Of a stretch of DNA of 64,000 nucleotides, positions 35,066 to 45,519 are shown in pieces (position 1 is the first letter of the stretch; each line of letters starts with the position of its first letter). Made by a program: the position numbers and the translations under genes. The DNA comes from Rhabdophis nuchalis (Eukaryota; Chordata; Lepidosauria; Squamata; Natricidae), in NCBI GenBank assembly GCA_039707465.1, contig CM077651.1:16844019-16908018 (forward strand), read 5' to 3'. The notes under the pieces were generated by a model, which worked only from the letters and a program-made list of their open reading frames with translations, was not told the DNA's origin and did not search any database.

Positions 35066-35777
35066 TGCACAGCAGGGGGAGTTGCCTGTTCCTGGCGTCT
35101 TCCGCAACAGTCCCAAGTCGCAATCCCTGCCGACCGGAGGCGCGCGCGTCCCGCCGCGGCGCGCGAAAGAAGTTTCGGGGCAGCCTCTCCGAGCCTCCCC
35201 CTGCGGCCTTTGGGTTCGCTTCCCCCGCTCTTTTACCTGTCCTCTTTGCAAGCTGCGCCTTCCCGGGCCAGACGCCGCCGGTGTGTGTGTGTTTGTGTGT
35301 GTGTGGGGGGGGGGCTACCTCCCGCGCGCGCTAAGCTCTTTTGCTGAGGGGGGGAGGTTGTTGCAAAGTGAACTCTTCCTCCACCCTCAGCTCGGCGCCT
35401 TCACTCTTTCTCTCTCCCCAGCCCCGTTATTTCATCGGCGGGGAGAGGGAGGGGGGCGGTGGCGGAGGCTGCTCCACAGTGACCTCTGCTGCCCGCAATA
35501 GGCGAGGCGAAAGGGTGGGTCGAGCCCCTTCCTCTCCTCCACTTGTAATCCGCATATAGGCGATTTTTGCAGGAGGTGGCGGGGGGGAGCTCTCGGCTTC
35601 CTGACTTCCCTTCCCCTCGCCTCAGCTCGGCCGGCTCGGATCGGATTCGCACAGCCAGCACTGCAGAGAGAGTGAGTGAGCCAGTCAGGGGCAGAGAGCT
35701 GCGAGTGCGAGTGCGCCCCCCCAGATGTTGCGCCCGATGCGGCCGGCACCCCCTGCACCCCCCACGCTACGCCTCTG
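32852..35777 (-). mobile_element. Pack-type hAT-like transposon with a 2.75-kb CpG-rich cargo
   Basis: A 2926-bp element. Left end CAGTGGCGTAGCGTGGG; right end CCACGCTACGCCTCTG; exact 8-bp duplication CAGGGACC at 32844-32851 and 35778-35785. The first 92 bp and last 82 bp match the element at 13332-14172; the interior (32944-35695) does not. The interior changes from AT-rich (32944-34600) to strongly GC- and CpG-rich (34880-35695). On the minus strand this reads as a CpG-island promoter followed by a body and then two AATAAA signals (33042-33037 and 33057-33052), so it could be a captured transcription unit. No transposase frame is visible. The cargo gene is not recognised; an 85-codon minus frame at 33407-33664 has no known domain. 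Confidence 0.85.
34880..35695 (-). promoter_or_regulatory. CpG-island-like promoter segment inside the cargo
   Basis: Dense CpG and GC boxes (for example 35140-35170, 35430-35470, 35620-35650), sharply different from the AT-rich flanks, with (AC)n at 35024-35061 and (GT)n-like at 35280-35305. Whether it is active is unknown; it moved here as part of a transposon. Confidence 0.45.
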
Positions 35778-35785
35778 CAGGGACC

Positions 35786-36515
35786 CCAACTAACAACATG
35801 GCCAAAGAACTTGCAAAAAAAAGATGAAATTATGGTTTCAAAACATTCAACCTAATCAAATACACTAAGATTGAAATACCCAGAATCATATACTTCATCA
35901 TACTCTGTCTCACTACGTATTGATGGATAAATCTACCAACAAATCAGAATAACACCCATAGAATCACCATTCTCTGGATTCATAGCAGAAACCATACATA
36001 ATACATCAAAGATTGGGGCCACATGTGAAGAATCAATGTAATTGATTTATTGCTAAAAGTCTATGCATGTGAATCTTCTCAACTAACAGTCAGAACTTGG
36101 TTAGTGGGATAAAGGTCAAAAGGGGTTGAACTTAGTTTGTGGCTAGGTAGGGATTCTTGGCTGATGCCCATTTTCACCTCACTCCACCAGTCCTACAATG
36201 TGGTGTCTAGAAATGATAGCACTCTCATACAAAGAACTAAAAATATAGATTCAGTATATAGATGATACTTTCATCAAAATAATGTTGTAATCAAGTAACT
36301 ACCAAGGAGAAAATTACCCTCAGAAAAAACAGGCAAGGCAATCTACTATATACACAACAAACACAGCTCACACATACACTGATAATTACCTAGCTGAGTA
36401 ATAAAATGTCTGCAAGAAAATAACCAAGCTCAGAGAGCAACAAAAACTCCACAATTTAACCTGAATCTAAATATATTCTCTTTGTTGGAGTCAATGAACT
36501 ATCTTCAACCTTAAT
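35786..36515. other. No gene seen; AT-rich DNA
   Basis: No recognisable repeat. Confidence 0.5.
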
Positions 36516-36517
36516 AC

Positions 36518-37165
36518 AATAATACAATAGCAGAGTTGGAAGGGACCTTGTAGGTCTTCTAGTCCAACCCCCTACATGGGCAGGAGCCTTATACCATTTC
36601 AGACAAATGGCTATCTAACATCTTCTTAAAGACTTCCAGGGTTGGGGCATTCACAACTTCTGGAGGCAAGCTGTTCCAGAGGTTAATTGTTCTAACTGTC
36701 AGGAAATTTCTCCTTAGTTCTAAGTTGCTTCTCTCCTTGATTAGTTTCCACCCATTGCTTCTTGTCCTGCCCCCAGGTGTCTTGGAGAATAGTTTGACTC
36801 CCTCTTCTTTGAGGCACCCTCTGAGATATCGGAACACTGCTATCATGTCTCCCCTGGTCCTTCTCTTCATCAAACTAGACATACCCAGTTCCTGCAACCG
36901 TTCTTCATATGTTTTAGCCTCCAGTCCCCTAATCATCTTGGTTGCTCTCCTCTGCACTCTTTCCAGAGTCTCCACATCTTTTCTACATCATGGCGACCAA
37001 AACTGTATGCAGTATTCCAAGTGTGGCTTTACCAAGGCACTATACAGTGGTATTAACACTTCACGTGATCTAGATTCTATCCCTCTGTTTATGCAGCCTA
37101 GAACTGTGTTGGCTTTTTTGGCAGCTGCTGCACACTGCTGGCTCATATTTAAATGGTTGTCCTTA
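36518..37165 (-). mobile_element. CR1-type LINE, 3' fragment
   Basis: Minus-strand frames 36589-36975 ([20 protein letters not shown] ... [20 protein letters not shown]) and 36988-37206 ([20 protein letters not shown]) are the same ORF broken by a frameshift near 36980. The reversed 3' tail AATACAATAATACAATAGC is at 36514-36532. Confidence 0.9.
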
Positions 37166-37261
37166 AAGGCTTGTGTTCCATTAAACTGACACATTTTTGT
37201 GGACATGTTTCAGATTATCCGCAGGTGAGATGAACCACATCTGATCACAATACCTGCTCAT

Positions 37262-37415
37262 GAGCTGATAAATAAATAAATAAATAAGGGAGACTAGGAT
37301 AGATCTATTTCGAGCTTTTTAGCTCTCATCAGCTAGCCATACCCTTACTGGGATTTGAACCGGGACTGTATTACATGTTAGGAAGATGTTTTAGCCACTA
37401 AGCCACCAGGTTTTC
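37262..37415 (-). mobile_element. tRNA-derived SINE, second family
   Basis: On the minus strand: GGTGGCTTAGTGGCTAAAAC (A box), GGTTCAAATCCCAGTAAGGG (B box), GTATGGCTAGCTGATGAGAG, and the tail (TTTA)n at 37264-37287. Same family as 9672-9815. Confidence 0.8.
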
Positions 37416-37589
37416 CTCCTGATCAGCTGAGACAGGGGAAATAAGTATATGCTTGTGTCACAACACCCTGGTAAACACACATGTAAAAAACTAATAGTTT
37501 TCTGTCTAGATGGTGTTTGGTGATGAGCCGAAAGGCAGAAAAGGAAAGCAGTATGCTTCCTCCCTTAATTGGAGCTTACCAGTGTGTTG

Positions 37590-37676
37590 TGACACACACA
37601 TACACACACACACACACATACACACACACACACACAATTTACCAGTGCAACAACCAATTTACAAACCTTGCAGCAT

Positions 37677-37724
<48 letters not shown>
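37590..37724. repeat. (CA)n and (GT)n arms in inverted order
   Basis: (AC)n at about 37590-37637 and (GT)n at 37678-37723 flank a 40-bp spacer. The two arms are complementary and could form a long hairpin. Confidence 0.85.
37638..37672 (-). repeat. Inverted copy of the repeat at 41639-41672
   Basis: AATTTACCAGTGCAACAACC then AATTTACAAACC is the reverse complement, with one mismatch, of 41641-41672. It marks the far side of the repeat into which the L2 is inserted. Confidence 0.7.
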
Positions 37725-37726
<2 letters not shown>

Positions 37727-38056
37727 GAAACCAGCACTGGCCAACAGATGAGCCCCACCCACCACCCAAGCGGTTGAAATACAAAATAAGGAGAAACATA
37801 CAAATAGGACCAATCAGCATCAATCTACCAATCATGATACAGCTGCACAGTCAATCAACCCACTCACAGCAACAGAGTCAGCACTCCACACCCCCCCCCC
37901 ACCAAGATTTAAGGAAGGGTGCCATAAGATCCTGGATTATCTTGACTTTACCCCCCATCCGGAAAATATCTTTGCACTTAGCCACTTTATTTTGCTTTCG
38001 GACTTATGTTATGCTTTGCCTTCCTGGACTTGGGCTGCCTTAGGGAGCTTTTTACC

Positions 38057-38974
38057 ATGTACTCTAGACGCGACCTCCTGAGCCTGCGGGAGTCTCCCCT
38101 CTCGCAGGCCTGGCCCTCCTGTTTAACACGGGCCCGCCTCGATGACGGACTGATTAATCCTGAGAGGTGGGCGAAGCGCAGGTTGAGGGGTTTTTTAGGG
38201 AGGTTTTTAATTAGGCTTTTAGGGGGTTCCAGGGAGGAGGGGAAAAATAGTCCAGGGAGGGGACAGCAAATGAGGCCGGCGGGCGGAAGTAGGGAAACGG
38301 AGGAAGGGAGGGGGGGGGTCATTTCCACGGTAGCTCTTTCCATCGATTCGGTCTGGGGGAGGGGCAGGGGCGGAGGGAGACGAAATGGGTACCATCAGTT
38401 GGAAGACCGTGGCCGCTGGATCCAGGCGGTCACGTGCTCCAACTCTCCGCTCTCCCATCGCAGACTAGGTGGGCAGGAATCACAGGCCCAGGGCCCGAAG
38501 CTGATGTTATGCAACGCCAGGTCCGTGGTTCAAAAATCCCCCCTCATTCGTGACCTTGTGTCAGAGGGGGACCCGGACCTGGTGGGTATAACGGAAACCT
38601 GGTTGGGCCACGAGGGGGGTACGCCCCTCGTGGACATGTGCCCACCAGGTTACCGTGCTTTTCATCAGCCTAGGGCCCTAGGGAGGGGTGGGGGGGTGGC
38701 GATTATCGTAAAGGAAGGTCTTGAGCCAAAGGAGACCTCTGTCCCCCAGACAACCGGGTGTGAATCTCTCTATGTGAGATGGGGCCTAGGAAGGCAGTTG
38801 GGCATGTTAGTTGTATACCTGGCTCCTCGCTATGCAACAACAGCCCTGCCCGAGCTCCTAGAGGTGATAGCCGAGGCGGCAGTTGAGACCCCCAGACTGG
38901 TAGTCATGGGGGACTTTAACTTGCCGTCGGCGGGCGAAGCCTCTGGAGCAGCTCGGGAGTTGCCATGGACCTGA
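38057..38974 (+). pseudogene. L2 ORF2, N-terminal part with endonuclease (frame 1)
   Basis: I choose the ATG at 38057 (MYSRRDLLSLRE), since L2-type ORF2 proteins often open with a YSR...LLSLR motif; the frame is open from 38006. An Arg/Gly-rich basic segment follows to about 38480. The APE-type endonuclease then shows CNARS at 38510-38524, TETWLG from 38591 and GDFN at 38909-38920 (metal-binding and catalytic positions of this nuclease family). The frame ends at 38974 because of a 1-bp deletion near 38958, judged by comparison with 5078-5102 of the other copy. The last endonuclease motif, SWTDH, lies in the next frame. Confidence 0.9.
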
Positions 38975-41319
38975 CGGCCATGGACCTGACCCAAGTAGTT
39001 TTAGGCCCCACTCACGAGGGGGGGAACACACTGGATCTCATCTTTGTCTCAGGACAGTGGAGCCGTGATCTTGGAATAGGGGATCTAGTCATTACTCCCT
39101 TGTCATGGACGGATCACGCTCTCCTTCGGCTGGACTTTCCAATCGCTGCACCCCACCGCGGGGAGGCAGAACCGGACACTCCTATATGGTTCCGCCCCAG
39201 GCTTCTAATGGACCCGGAAAGGTTCCAGAGGGAGCTTGGGCCAATTCCTGTGACCCTGCCCCGCGACTCGACTGAGGACCTAGTGGCCGCATGGTTAAGT
39301 GCAGCCACGGGGGCCTTGGACCGAGTTGCGCCCTTGCGGCCTCTCTTGCGGCGACGAATCACCCGGGCTCCTTGGTTCACTGAGGAGCTCCGGGGGATGA
39401 AACGCCACAAGAGATGCCTAGAGAGTAGATGGAGATCCTCTCGCTCCGAAGCCGACCGAACACTAGTGAGAACCCATATTAGGGCTTATTTAGTGGCGAT
39501 AAGAGTGGCCAAACGGGAGTATTGTGCCACTCTTATTGCATCCGCAGATAACCGCCCTGCCGCCCTGTTTGGGGTGACCCGCTCCCTCCTTCACCAGAGG
39601 CCGCGGGAAGCCCCTCTGCAAGGGCGAGCAGAGGAATTTGGGATTTATCTGCAGGAGAAAATCACTCGGATTCGGAATGAGCTACCCTCCATCGACAGTG
39701 GTCCTGTGGGACTGTCCGAGGCTAGTCTTGAGGCTCCTTCTTGGGAGGAGTTTGACTTTGTTACCACCGAGGATATGGACAGGTTGTCAAGGAAACTTAG
39801 GGCGACCACATGTTTATTGGACCCGTGTCCCTCCTGGCTTGTACTGGCATCCTGGGAGACGACACGAGGCTGGCTCCAGGGCATTGTCAACGCATCTTTG
39901 AGTGAGGGGTCCTTACCTGCCGTCTTGAAAGAGGCGGTAGTGAGGCCCCTCCTCAAGAAGCCGTCCCTGGACCCAGCTTTACTAGAGAACTATCGTCCGG
40001 TCTCCAACCTTCACTTTTTAGTGAAGGTTGTCGAGAGTGTGGTGGCCCAACAGTTTCCGCGACACCTGGAGGAAGTTGATTATCTAGACCCACGCCAGTC
40101 CGGCTTCCGGCCCGGTCACAGTACTGAGACGGCATTGGTCGCGTTGGTTGATGATCTCTGGAGGGCGCGGGATAGAGGGTATTCCTCTATCCTAGTCCTA
40201 TTAGACCTCTCGGCGGCTTTTGATACCATCGACCATGGTATCCTATTGCACCGACTGGGGGGGTTGGGGCTGGGAGGCACCGTTCTGCGGTGGTTCTCAT
40301 CCTACCTCTCTGGTCGGTCGCAATATGTGTTGACGGGAGGGCAGAGGTCGACCTCGAGGCCTCTCCTATGTGGGGTTCCTCAGGGGTCGGTCCTCTCGCC
40401 CCTCCTTTTCAACACATATATGAAGCCGCTGGGTGAGATCATCCGTGGTTTTGGGGTGGAATACCATCTGTACGCTGATGACACTCAGTTGTACATATCC
40501 ACCCCAAACCACCCCAACGATGCCGCCGAAGTGCTGTCCCGGTGTCTGGAAGCCGTACGGATCTGGATGGGTGGTAACAAACTCAAACTCAACCCTGCCA
40601 AGACTGAGTGGCTGTGGTTTCCGGCACCCCGGTTCAGCCAGATCACTCCAACTCTGGCCATTGGGGGCGAAACACTGGCCCCCGTGGAGAGGGCGCGCAA
40701 TTTGGGTGTCCTCCTGGATTCCCGGCTGTCCATGGAGGACCATGTGGCAGCCGTGGCCAGGGGGGCGTTCCATCAGGTTCGCCTGATGCGCCAACTGCGC
40801 CCCTTACTGGACCGGGCTGCCCTACGCACAGTCACTCAAGCACTCGTGACGTCCCGACTCGACTACTGTAATACTCTCTACATGGGGCTTCCCTTGAGGT
40901 GCACTCGAAAGCTACAGCTAGTCCAAAACGCAGCCGCGCGGGTGATTATGGGAGCCACTAGATGCTCCCACATAACACCGATCCTGCGCGAGCTGCATTG
41001 GCTTCCTGTGGCCTTTCGAGTGCGCTTCAAGGTTTTGACTACCATCTTTAAAGCGCTCCATGGCTCGGGACCTAGTTATATGCGAGACCGCCTCCTGCCC
41101 CATACATCCCTCAGACCAATCCGCTCCCACAGAGAGGGCCTCCTCAGGGTACCGTCGGCCGGACAATGCCGACTGGCGACGCCCAGGGGAAGAGCCTTCT
41201 CTGTGGCGGGGCCAGCCCTTTGGAATGACCTACCCCCTGAATTACGTACCATCACCGACCTCCGCCTCTTCCGCCAATGTCTTAAGACATATCTGTTTCA
41301 ACAAGCCGGCCTAGCCTAA
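38965..41319 (+). pseudogene. L2 ORF2, endonuclease C-terminus and reverse transcriptase (frame 2)
   Basis: A 784-codon open frame with no stop. Residues 1-65 complete the endonuclease (SWTDH at 47-51). The reverse transcriptase has [28 protein letters not shown] starting at about 414, GVPQGS at 470-475 and the catalytic YADD at 503-506. The C-terminal region carries CTRKLQLVQNAAARVIMG, TPILRELHWLPVAFR and WNDLPPELR. All expected reverse transcriptase motifs are intact, so this copy is young; the upstream frameshift alone would stop it making a full protein. An ATG exists at the very start of the frame, but there is no sign that it is used. Confidence 0.93.
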
Positions 41320-41515
41320 CCTCCCTTGGGGACTTAAGATAGTTTTAAATTGGGTTTTAAAATTTGGTTTTAGCGCAGGATGGGGTTATTTAATAGTTTT
41401 TTAAAATTATATTTATTGTATTTTTGTATGTTTTTTAAATTTCCTGTGCGCCGCCCTGGGTCCTCTGTGGAGAAGGGCGGGGTATAAATTTAAATAAATA
41501 AATAAATAAAATCTA

Positions 41516-41672
41516 CGCAGCCACAGACCAAAGCCTGAAGATGGCAAGTGAGATCTTGCCGAAACGTTCCAAAGACAATCTCATTCTTACATGGGAAAAC
41601 ACCCGAATACAACAAGACCAGCAGAAATATATATACACTTGGTTTGTAAATTGGTTGCTGCACTGGTAAATT
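41516..41672 (+). repeat. Penelope-like repeat fragment with hammerhead-like core
   Basis: 41535-41541 CTGAAGA, stem II GGCAAG/CTTGCC (41543-41548 and 41555-41560, loop TGAGAT), GAAAC (41561-41565), GTT. The sequence continues ATGGGAAAACACCCGAATAC, a phrase common next to such motifs in reptile repeats. Stem I does not pair in this copy. 41641-41672 is the inverted partner of 37638-37672. Confidence 0.5.
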
Positions 41673-42430
41673 TACACTTTAATTCACTTGTGCATAGAAT
41701 GCTGTCTCCTGAAGATGTTAATGAGGGTATGTCATCTTTAAAAATATAACACTAATGAAAACATTCCCACACAGATAATAAATCTTTTCCTATGAAATCT
41801 TTTTAAGTACATCTCCACAAACACCCACACAAAGTTGTATTCATTTTATTTACCATGGCAACGTGAAATAATAGATACTTATCACAACCCAAATGTGGCT
41901 ACACAAAGAACTTCAGAGTACAGAGGCGCTTATTGGAAAGAACATTTCAAACATGAAATTAGATTTATTGAAAGCAGAAATGTCCTCCTTCTCCTCTTCT
42001 TCCTCCTCCTAATCCTTCTCCTCCTCCTCCTCCATTGTAGCAGGAGATAAACCATCTATGTGTCTGTCTCACACATAGAGAGACAGAGGAAGGCAAATCA
42101 ATATATTTCTAAACTACTATGTATCATTTTTTTTAATTACTTCAAATTTCATGCACCTTTTGATTCCTCATTATTCTGAATTAATAGCAAAATTTATCAT
42201 TCTAATTTAATCTGGGTTATTTACCTCTTCATGTTTTTCAGGGTGAAGGCCTGTGAAGTCTCACATCAAGATGTGATCATATGAATGACAGAAATGTCCA
42301 TAGAAAGACATTTAAAGCATACATATTTTTGGATTTATATCTTCTGTGCAGAATTTTTTAAAAAAATAATAATAATATGAAGAATGGTAAATATAATGAG
42401 GAGATCAGTTTTCCAAGGCCTTTTAGAGGC
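41673..42430. other. No gene seen; AT-rich DNA with a (TCC)n tract
   Basis: A CT-rich tract of TCC/TTC units is at 41984-42034. Nothing else recognised. Confidence 0.5.
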
Positions 42431-42437
42431 CCTGGAG

Positions 42438-42613
42438 CAGTGGTGGGTTTCAAATTTTTTAGAACCTACTCTGTAGGTGTGGCCTATTTTGTGGGCGTGG
42501 CTTGGCAGTCATGTGACAGGGTGGGAGTGGCCACCTTTTAAAATGTGGTGAAACTCATTTAACAACGCTCTTGCTTAGCAACCAAAATTTTGGACTCAAT
42601 TGTGATGATAAAT

Positions 42614-42693
<80 letters not shown>

Positions 42694-42855
42694 TCCTTCC
42701 TTCCTTCCTTCCTTCCTTTCCTTCCCGTTGGGTCACTGGCAGCGGCGGGCCACATTTACTTCCAGGTACGCCAGTGGAACCCCCTCTCACCGGTTCTCTA
42801 AATTTCACCAACCGGCTCTTGCGAGTAGGTGCGAGCCTGCAGAAACCCACCACTG
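42438..42855. mobile_element. hAT-type non-autonomous transposon, 418 bp
   Basis: Ends CAGTGGTGGGTTTC and GAAACCCACCACTG are exact inverted repeats. Flanks CCCTGGAG and CCATGGAG agree at 7 of 8 positions. The interior includes (CTTT)n(CTTC)n at 42612-42720. Confidence 0.88.
42612..42724. repeat. (CTTT)n then (CTTC)n microsatellite
   Basis: About 85 bp of CTTT units followed by about 25 bp of CTTC units; open frames here are translations of the repeat. Confidence 0.95.
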
Positions 42856-43011
42856 CCATGGAGGCTATTCAATCTGGACATTATTTTTGCAATGTTTAAG
42901 CAGGTATAGGCTTCTCATTCATTTATTTACGCCTGGTTTGTAAAGCAGACTTGGGGTCCGAAATTGCTACTCTCAGGTCTAGTGGATAGTTTAGAAACTA
43001 AGTTTCAAATG

Positions 43012-43160
43012 GAAGGGAGGGAGGGAGGGAGGGAGGGAGGAAGGAAGGAAGGAAGGAAGGAAGGAAGGAAGGAAGATTTATAGAAGGGAGGAAGATAGGA
43101 AGGAAGGAAGGAAGGAAGGAAGGAAGGAAGGAAGGAAGGAAGGAAGGAAAGAAAAGAAAA
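43012..43160. repeat. (GGGA)n / (GGAA)n microsatellite
   Basis: Two purine blocks (43013-43074 and 43085-43150) separated by GATTTATAGAAGGGAG. Confidence 0.95.
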
Positions 43161-43164
43161 AGAG

Positions 43165-44460
43165 GAAAGGAAAATGAATTCTGGAGGAAGAAAGTCTGGA
43201 CAGTAGTTCAGCTTGAAGAGGTATTGGACAGTTAATCCTAAAATCCACTGACAATTGAGTTATAGAGTGAAAGACTATTGCCTCAGAAGACGGAACAAGT
43301 CAAGAGAACACAAAATAAAACAAGACTGGGGAGAAATATGATTGCTCTCTTGAAGCAACCACAAGGGTTGATATGTAGGAAATGGGTCAAAATTGTCATA
43401 CCATATTGTGAAGCTGTAGTTAGTTGTCAGGCCAATTAAGTGTACTGTAATAGGCTACATAGATTTCCTAAGTGTTTCTTACTTTTTATTAGAGACCAAG
43501 CATATCACCCTCAGGCTATGCTTGCTGATGTTAGCTATGGTAAGAGTTTATCTCGGCAGTTTCCCTGATATTGGTCAGACTCTTCCCTGCAGTACTGAGA
43601 ATGTCCTTGAAAAAGAATGGACTATTCTCTGTGGATCAGCACTTTCTGAAAGTATATCCTTGGGTTTCCCAAGTTCTGATTATTTATTGGTAAATGCGAG
43701 ACATTAATATAATTAAGAGCAGAGAAGTGGCAATTAAAGTGGGACAGGGTATAGACCCTCATGTATATGTCAGGTGCTATTTACCAGATTTCTATCTAAG
43801 GAACAACATTTATCTTTCCGCTGATGCATGTTAACATCATTGGTTTTATGATAATCATTCAACCTGGGATACATATTATTATTTTTTCTCGGCCATTCAG
43901 TGGCCTTGAATAGGCACTCAACATCTGTTCCTCTTGTGAGTCAAGCAATTTTCAGCTGGCCACATCTGTGATCACAAGCAGGGAGGAAATCTAATTAATT
44001 ATTTTATCTAGTTAATTAACTCTATATTTCAAACCACAGACTTAAAATACGTTTTAACCTTCAAAGGACTAGATTGTATTATGCATATAGTACCTATATA
44101 TTTATTGCAAATAAAAACAAATCCATTTATTCTGAAGTTAAGGGGAAAAAAGCTCCAATGTTGTAATCAGCATCTTTTTTTTTCTCATAAAAAGTGAGAA
44201 TCGGCTAAAATCAAAGGAGGGTTAAAATATGGCATGAATTGGTTTGAATTGTGATTTGAAATTCAAAGACAACAAAATTGAAATTTGATGGAGATATAAT
44301 AAAAGAAGCTAACCATGTGTTTCAAAAGGGACCAGAATGGCAACTGCTAAGATATTTTTTATGGAATGAAAAAGTAGAGGGTAGAAGCTACAGATAATAA
44401 TAATAATAATAATCTTTACTGTCATTGTAATAATACTGTAATAAAATTATAATGAAATTG
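43165..44460. other. No gene seen; AT-rich DNA
   Basis: No recognisable repeat ends. An AATAAT run is at about 44395-44412. Confidence 0.5.
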
Positions 44461-44469
44461 GTTATGAAC

Positions 44470-44844
44470 TAGCGATATCAAACTTGATTTCATTGAAGGC
44501 CAAATCAAGGTTGTGTTTGACCTCAGGGGGCTGGGTCAGCATGGCTAGGAAGGGCATAGCCAACTTGATGTCACTTGTGTTGGAGGGGCCAGAGATGGGC
44601 TGCAAAAATGGGCTCCTGACCTCTGTTTTTTGGCTGCAATGGCCTCCTGCAACTGTCTGCCAGCAAAAATGGAGTTCAGGACAACTGCCTTTGGAGCTCG
44701 GGAGGGTCACCCAGGCAATCTCCATTTGCGCTGGCAGAAGCACCATGGGCCAGTCCTTCACTCTTTCCAGGGTGGCCTTGTGGTCCAGATCTAAGTATTC
44801 CATGGGCCAGATTTGGCTCACAGGCCTTGAGTTTGACACCTCTG
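44470..44844. mobile_element. hAT-type non-autonomous transposon, 375 bp
   Basis: Ends TAGCGATATCAAACTT and GAGTTTGACACCTCTG are decayed forms of the CAGNGNTGTCAAACT type. Flanks TTATGAAC and TTATGGAC agree at 7 of 8. The open frames across it are chance. Confidence 0.8.
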
Positions 44845-44937
44845 TTATGGACTATGCAAAGTGACTGATAGTTTCAAGGCTCACACACCATACATTTCTT
44901 TAAAAATATTCCTGCTATATGTCCATTAGCATGAGAC

Positions 44938-45262
44938 AGTTAGAATAGAATAGAATAACAGAGTTGGAAGGGAACTTGGAGGTCTTCTAGTCCAACCCCT
45001 TGCCTAGGCAGGAAACCCTATACTATTTCAGACAAATGGCTATCCAACACCTTCTTAAAAACTTCCAATGTTGGAGCCTGCACAACTTCTGGAGGCAAAT
45101 TGTTCCACTGATTAATTGTTCTAACTGTCAGGAAATTTCTCCTCAGTTCTAAGTTGCTTCTCTCCTTGATTAGTTTCCATCCATTGCTTCTTGTCCTACC
45201 CTGAAGTGCTTTGGAGAATAGTTTGACTCCCTCTTCTTTGTGGCAGCCCCTGAGATATTGGA
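44938..45262 (-). mobile_element. CR1-type LINE, 3' fragment
   Basis: Left tail AGAATAGAATAGAATAACAG (ATTCT pentamers reversed), GTCTTCTAGTCCAACCCC, then TTGCTTCTCTCCTTGATTAG. It stops at GAGATATTGGAAC where a SINE begins. Confidence 0.88.
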
Positions 45263-45515
45263 ACCCCTGAGTTTGGTGTAGTGATTAAGGCACCTAACTA
45301 GAAACAAGGAGAGAGTGAATTCTAGTCCTAAATTCTAATTTAGGTGAAAAGCTAGCTGGTTGACATTAGGCCAATCAATCCCTTGCAGTCCTAGGCAGAA
45401 TGTGAAGCCACTTCTGTAAATGCATCCAAACTGCCCCCTGCCCCCCCCCCCCAAAAATCCTCCAAGAACAGGTCCACACAGTCATCAGGAGTCAACACTG
45501 ACTTGAAGGGAGGTC
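45263..45515 (+). mobile_element. tRNA-derived SINE, third family
   Basis: GAGTTTGGTGTAGTGATTAA (A-box head), GAATTCTAGTCC (B-box-like) and the family phrase around GACATTAGGCCAATCAATCC. A C-run interrupts it at 45441-45453. A second copy is at 51128. Confidence 0.7.
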
Positions 45516-45519
45516 AAGA

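Larger units (their letters stand above)
37910..41515 (+). mobile_element. L2-clade LINE, near full length
   Basis: The most complete LINE in the window: about 100-150 bp of 5' UTR, one long ORF2, and a 3' UTR with GCGCCGCCCTGGGTCC and GGGCGGGGTATAAATTT near 41450-41490, ending in (AAAT)n at 41491-41511. The exact 5' border is uncertain (I place it after the C-run at 37891-37901). It is inserted in a Penelope-like repeat whose hammerhead-like part lies at 41535-41571. Confidence 0.9.

Noticed and set aside
34677..35827. Long overlapping frames and CpG island taken as a host promoter and gene
   Set aside because: The whole block lies inside a transposon with an exact 8-bp duplication, and no protein domain is recognisable. 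It is described as cargo instead.
42555..42943. Open frames rich in Lys-Glu-Arg or Phe-Leu-Ser
   Set aside because: Translations of the (CTTT)n tract. The same applies to 55518-56156 (partly), 60124-60354 and 14456-14710.
43012..43160. CRISPR-like array in the regular purine blocks
   Set aside because: The units are 4-bp microsatellite repeats with no spacers, and the DNA is eukaryotic.
44484..44864. 126-codon frame with an equally long antisense frame
   Set aside because: Both fall within a hAT element whose borders are set by a 7-of-8 target duplication.
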